From: Daucus carota subsp. sativus
Lineage: Eukaryota > Streptophyta > Magnoliopsida > Apiales > Apiaceae
Direction: 5' to 3'
Length of the DNA: 64,000 nt
Assembly (NCBI RefSeq): GCF_001625215.2
Contig: NC_030385.2
Location: forward strand, 45,471,598 to 45,535,597
Shown here in pieces: positions 58,788-64,000 of the stretch (within the stretch, counting starts at the first letter, position 1; the number at the start of each line of letters is the position of its first letter). Made by a program: the position numbers and the translations under genes. The notes under the pieces are model-generated. The model did not search any database, was not told where the DNA came from, and saw nothing but the letters and a program-made list of their open reading frames with translations.

Positions 58788-61700
58788 TGTAACGACCTCA
58801 AATTTCAAGTACGTAATTACGCAATTATTTATTTAATTATTCAATTTTGCTCAAGTCAATGATTTAAGATATTAAATATTTGTTTCAGATTATTTTAAGA
58901 GCGAAAAATAATAGTCAAGATGGTATGATAATTTTTTAAGGGCGCGAATTTATTCTGACGACTAGATATTAGTTAATAAGCGTCCGATAAATATAGATCG
59001 ATAGTTAGTAGCGACGCGGGATTAACGCGAAAAGTTGTATATAATATATGTATATATATATATATATAAAGAAAAAAAAAATCAATAGGACTTGGATTTA
59101 TAAATAAATAAGATTTATGTCCTTGTTAGTAAATATGGTAGACTTTTTCTTATAAAAAGCTTAAAGAAATACCAAATTAAGCATAATGAATACTCCCTCT
59201 GTTTTTTAATATATGACGTTTGACTTTTTGGCACACACTTTTAAGTGCTTTGACCGGGTAGTTAAAAGCATTATTTTTGAATTTTTTTTTTTCTGAATAA
59301 AAATATGCGATCAAAACTTTAATTCACAAAAAAAATCAATTAAAAATAATAATGTTTACTATGTGGTCAACTCACCTAAAGGTACGTGCCCAAGTCAAAA
59401 GTGTCATATAAAAAAAAACAGAGGGAGTAACTTAGAGAGAGAAAGCTCAAGAGAGAGAAGTGATAGCTAAGAAGGAAAGCAGGAAATTGAGAATGAAATC
59501 ATGAGGAATTAATAAAAGTTTCAAGCCTAATTAAGGTATAAATTCATCACGCTCCATCTAAATTTACTACAAGATATATTAAGTGTTTTGTGTCTGCACC
59601 ATATTCACAAGACCACACACAGGACTGTAACTTTCTTTTTACTGCTATATTCACTAATTTAGTAGGAGATGTGGATGTGTTTTTGCTCAAATTGTATATT
59701 TACATATATAAGTATGATTTACCCCAAAACTCTCAAAAATTAGGGTTAGGGTTCTTAGGATAAATTGGGGCTTTTGTTGATTTGATTGTTGTTTGATGAG
59801 ATTGGATGAGGGATTAAGTTGGGAAGGCTGAGTAGAGCAAATCGGAGGAGGGATCTCAAGTAAAGGAGGTCGGCGCCCCGCTGCGGCCACCCGCCAGCGG
59901 CGGCCTCCGGCGTCGGCGGAAGGGCACAATGAAGAACGGTGAGGAGTGGATTGTGCACGTATGGGATGAAAGAGGTTTGTACGGGTGAGGAATGGGTAGA
60001 GCTCCTCTGCCATGTCGGTGGTGGCGGCGGAGCGCAATGGAGCAGAAGAGAATGTGAGAGAGAGAGAGGAGGGAGAGGGTCGTGCAGTGGTGAAACCGCC
60101 GGAGAGATTCCGGCCGGCGGTGGGTGAGGGAGGAGAAGGTAGGATGAGGGAGATGAAGGAGGGGCAGTTTGGTAATTTGATTGTTAATGGGTTCTGATAG
60201 TTAGTCTGCTGGGTAAGAATTTGTTTCCGGATTGTAAATTAAATTACGTATTTGGATTCCTTGCGAAAAAATGGATGGAATAGACTTTTGAAGCGTTGAA
60301 AACGGATTAGGAATGAGGGAGATATTAGCGGTCAAAGTTTCACCATTAGAGTTGACTTCGGGGAGAGAGAAAGTGTTGGTGGGTGTGAGGAAGATGATGA
60401 TGATGTGGCAGTTTCTGATTGGGTAGAATATTAAAAATTAGTATTTAATTAATTTGAGGGATTAAATAATAGAATGAGTAAAAGTGTAAAATATGAGAGT
60501 TTAAGTAAATGATTTTGCGGATTTAATGGTGTAGTCTAATTTTGGATTCGAGAAATATTAAATAAAATTCTACATTGTGTGATTTAGTAAATAATTAATG
60601 AATTTATGGATATGGTTAATGAATTGGTTGAGGCAATTTAGAGTAAGTGAGATTTTGGGAAATCGATATAATAATAAGAATGGAACAAGTTAGAGAAATT
60701 TATGTGGATTATTGTCGCGAATAAATAAATTATAAGTAGGGATTTATAATACAACATTTAAAGATTTTGATTAACAAATGATTCAAGTGGATTACTTAGA
60801 TTAATAATAGGGATGTCATTATTTAATTGAAGTCAATTATTCGAGGATTTAAGGGATAATCGATAGAAAAGAGGGATAAGATAAAAATAATCTAAATATT
60901 ATCAAAAAGGGGAGCTATAAATTATGAATTTATAATAGATTAATCGAGATTATTATTTAAAGTGGAAATTACTAAATTTGTTATTTCATGTGGTATAGAA
61001 TATTTATTATCCGGAAAGCGAGCTCAATTATCCAAATTGAGACAGGAATATTTTTATTTACCAAAGGAAGCCAGGCAAGTTCACTTAATTCCTTCTCTTG
61101 ATGTGCCAAAGTTGTGTTATTGATTTATCAAATGTGATTATGTCTGATAATTGATTCTATGCTTGAAACCCGATACTTTAATATATTTGAATATTTCGAG
61201 AAGATCGGGGAGAGACGGACACTAGAAGATTTGACATTTGTTCATATTATTATTAAAACAAACTTTCTTAGTTATCCAAGTCCACTCATTGTTCTGGGTT
61301 GACTCAGTATTTTGGAAAACCAGAAATACCATTAATTTTCAAATGTTTAACCTATCATACTTTTTGAAATGATTATTCTATTATGAAATCTTTGCCTCGT
61401 TACAGAATTCATATTCAATATTTGAATACAACCTTGCTCGCAATTGAGAAGTCTAGTTCATATCTTTGAGTTATTGTTTCAATACGAACATAATTCAATT
61501 GAATTGTTCCAACCCTTGATTATTCGCTAATATTGCTACTTTGGTTGTCGAGATCCCTATCTTTTGATTCGCTCTTTCTTATGAAGTTTGATGAACCCGA
61601 TGTTCTCTTCAAATAGCTGATTATTCCTTCTATACACCTTAAGGTGGATAAACTGCTTGATTATTGATTTCCTCTTATGTTTCCTTATTCTCGTTCAATC

Positions 61701-62578
61701 TGTTAAACTTCTATTCTTTAATTAGAACAATGATTAATCGATTTTATACAAGGCTCGTTAACCATGTTCGGTTCTATGTTATTGTTATGGGATGTTATGA
61801 TCGGATTACTTGTCTTCATAATCCGAGAGGTATTAAATTCTGAATTGTGAGGATGCATTTGTTCGCATTCTTGTGAGAAAGGGGAAGATTTATTCAATAT
61901 GAAGTGTGCCAATTTGTACTCGAGGGATGAATTTAATAAACTGGTCAACACGAATGATTTGCATTCGTGGAAGTGGTGGAAAATGTAAATTCTCTATGTG
62001 GGGTAAATTTGAGGGTTGAAAATGATAACCCTTATGCTAGCAAAGTGTGGAATTTGTGGGTGGCGCCATTCGACAGTCGCGATCAGGCTGCGAGGGCGAC
62101 ACAGGGTGGTACTCGCTCAATGGCGGTGATCGAGCCTTGTGTGGGACCACTGGGATGGAGACCAGTAATTGATATTTTATTCTTTCTTGAACTCTGTATG
62201 TGTGTTTGATTGCAGCATTTCCTTTGAATCTGCTTTATTGACCTGTGTAAATCCTTTTGTGATTTATCTTGTGATGATTTGTGTCATAGTGGACTTGCTG
62301 AGCATTCAATTGCTCATACTTGCAATTCTTTATTTTCTCTAAACAGTAAAGACAGAATAATGCACGATTGAGAAGAATAATCCGGAAGCGCACAATAGCA
62401 CGAACAAGGACAAGGCGTGAGGCTGTGGCAAGACGAAGGGTGGGAAGACTTGTTCCCGTGACGAGGATAAGTTTAATATCGACCTTGGACTTGTGGGGCA
62501 AGGTATGCAATGTAAAACAGGTATGTTGAAGGGGTGTGACGGTCTAGATCTGAGGGATACGGATCTGGGGGCGTTACA
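58788..62578 (+). repeat. 3' LTR of the gypsy element, 3,791 bp with MITE insertion
   Basis: Identical to the 5' LTR apart from the differences listed there and a 237-bp MITE-plus-TA insertion. Without the insertion it is 3,554 bp. Confidence 0.92.
59193..59427. mobile_element. Stowaway MITE, 235 bp, inside the 3' LTR
   Basis: Ends CTCCCTCTGTTTTTTAATAT and complement CTCCCTCTGTTTTTTTTTAT; TA on both sides (59191-59192 and 59428-59429). The 5' LTR has the empty site GAATAACTTAG at 49564-49574 with a single TA, proving the insertion and its exact target. Confidence 0.95.
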
Positions 62579-63034
62579 ATATTTGTTTGTTCATGTATTG
62601 TATTATAATTCTAATCATTTATATCTTTTTAATAATATTTAAATAATAAAAAATTATAAATTTATTATTAATTATCAAAGTGGCTGTTTTTAGTTCGAAT
62701 ATTAGTGTATATGCAGGGGGGCCTCATTATTATTTGTGGATGAAATCAATTAAAAATTGTCATATAAAATATGACAAAAATATTATTCTATATTCTCACA
62801 ATTTTTTTGAAATAAAATAATATTTTATTATAAATATAAACTTGAAAGATAAATCAATAGTAGATAAGAGTTAATATTTTAATAAAATTTAAATGTTTTA
62901 CGTACATACACAGATAATCATGCAAGTTCAATGATAGTCAATGACATTTATTATGACTTATCCTATGCCCTGAGGGCACAGGTTAGCCACTCCGTTTTTT
63001 TAAAGAAGACATCTAATTTGAAACGGAGGGAGTA

Positions 63035-64000
63035 ACAAAATTATAAAATTCTACAAAGTACTACCGGCAACAAAATTGCACGAGATTTTGTCAGTAGAAT
63101 TAATTATAATTCAAGAATATAATCAACTGTAATCTTGACTTCATGTCTGCGTTCGAAGCAACTACTATACTAGAAGACAGGAGTATTACTAAAAATAAAT
63201 AACAATAATTAGGAATTATTCAACACTTGCTAATTCGTAACCCTACAATATCTGCATGACTGTTGATGTGGAGCCGAGATCTCTATCACCCAGTTGATCG
63301 AGTGAACGGATATAAAGGGCAGTGTATAATCAGCTGGACCTGCAGCCATCAAAATGTAGCTAGACTTGGTAATTGGTATATGTATCCAGCTTAATTAATC
63401 CATCCAGAGAATGTCCAAGTCTAGATGTCTAATTTGGTGTGTATAAAACTTGGTCCATCATTATATTTGTCTGCTTCGGACTAATCTAGAACCGATTGAA
63501 ATTCACTTGGAATCTAGCTCAGATATATTCTTTTGTAGTTTAATTATAAGCCAAGCAATTTCAATCATGAAAAAAAATTAGTTAAAAAATAAATTGACAT
63601 ATTAAAATTAAAAAATATATAATTTGTTTAAAAATTTCATACCTCAGAACAGATTAATGTTTCCTAAGAATCTGCTCAAATATCATTTTTTTCTAGTTTA
63701 ATTATGAGTTACAGCAACTCGGACCATCAAAAACTCCTATGAATGTCTATAACCGTCGAAATTCTACATAGATGTAACCGATTTGTAAAAATATTACATA
63801 TCATTTATTATCATATTAAAGTGATTAAAGTGATATATTCTATTTATAATAATTTAAAATATAAATAATATATTATTTTTAAATTATGTACAACCAATAT
63901 AATCAATATTATTTCTGGCAAAAAAAAATAAAAAAATATAACCAATAATATCAGAAGCAAAATGTCTCACAATGTCTCACAAGCTTCAGCAAATTTTATA
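63035..64000. other. AT-rich end of window
   Basis: No gene, RNA or paired repeat recognised. A short AATGTCTCACA unit is doubled at 63961-63982. Confidence 0.5.

Larger units (their letters stand above)
49160..62578 (+). mobile_element. Ty3/gypsy LTR retrotransposon, 13.4 kb, coding region decayed
   Basis: Long LTRs (49160-52717 and 58788-62578) starting TGTAACGACC and ending GGGCGTTACA. They are flanked by a 5-bp duplication ATATT (49155-49159 and 62579-62583). A primer site and purine tract sit in the right places. Internal domains appear in the order gag zinc knuckle, protease, reverse transcriptase, RNase H, integrase, which is the Ty3/gypsy order. The RT and C-terminal integrase wording resembles the Tekay/Del lineage, which also has long LTRs. 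The coding region is broken by many stops and frameshifts. Confidence 0.92.
49013..62994. mobile_element. Mutator-like non-autonomous element, split by an LTR retrotransposon
   Basis: Terminal inverted repeats share TGGCTAACCTGTGCCCTCAG, followed on both sides by GGCA. They start at 49013 and end at 62994. TTTTTTTAA flanks both ends (49004-49012 and 62995-63003), a 9-bp target duplication as in Mutator-like elements, although its simple composition weakens that evidence. Its own sequence is only 49013-49159 and about 62584-62994, roughly 560 bp, with no transposase frame. Confidence 0.7.
48792..63032. mobile_element. Outermost Stowaway-type MITE, split by the nested insertions
   Basis: Left end CTCCCTCCGTTTCAAATT-like (CTCCCTCCGTTTCAATTTAC) at 48792 and right-end complement CTCCCTCCGTTTCAAATTAG ending at 63032. 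TA flanks both sides (48790-48791 and 63033-63034). Only 48792-49003 and 63004-63032 belong to the element, about 240 bp in total plus the duplicated target, the same size as the other Stowaways here. Confidence 0.8.

Overview
This window is nuclear DNA from a flowering plant, very probably a eudicot. It is AT-rich, its genes are split by GT-AG introns, and plant-only families are present (NAC factor, PLS-class PPR protein, chloroplast ribosomal protein S20, RSS3-like JAZ-pathway adaptor). The intergenic space is packed with MITEs. I cannot name the species from the sequence alone. No rRNA, tRNA gene or CRISPR array was found.

Layout, left to right. (1) 1-2570, minus: PP2C-type protein phosphatase, with its 3' end off the window. 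(2) 4519-5148 and 7271-7939, plus: two tandem paralogues of a small Ser-rich protein with a MAKR/DUF1645-like motif, followed by what looks like a decayed third copy near 8140-8230. (3) 8848-10782, minus: seven-exon RSS3-like bHLH-MYC_N adaptor. (4) 10783-15862: 5 kb between divergent genes, holding MITE relics and a paired G-box. (5) 15863-29566, plus: 20-exon STE20/GCK-type kinase with large, TE-filled introns. (6) 30536-32167, minus: intronless PPR protein resembling the editing factor ELI1 but without the C-terminal DYW domain; a nest of MITEs starts about 13 bp past its stop. (7) 33767-35698, minus: RS-rich nuclear-type protein. (8) 37126-39274, minus: plastid ribosomal protein bS20. (9) 41044-42728, minus: NAC transcription factor with a SINE in intron 1. 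(10) 42729-48790: gene-poor, with a complete 171-bp TRIM retrotransposon. (11) 48792-63032: a four-level nest of transposons. (12) 63035-64000: AT-rich, nothing recognised.

The most striking part is the nest. A Stowaway-type MITE is interrupted by a Mutator-like element (9-bp target duplication). That is interrupted by a 13.4-kb Ty3/gypsy LTR retrotransposon (5-bp duplication). Its 3' LTR in turn carries another Stowaway MITE (TA duplication). The two 3.55-kb LTRs are almost identical (three substitutions seen), so the retroelement is very young, yet its coding region is full of stops and frameshifts. It was therefore probably moved in trans as an already dead copy.

The genes do not form a pathway or operon; they are independent plant loci. 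Exon coordinates come from reading splice sites and reading frames by eye. Family names rest on recall of family sequences, not on a database search.
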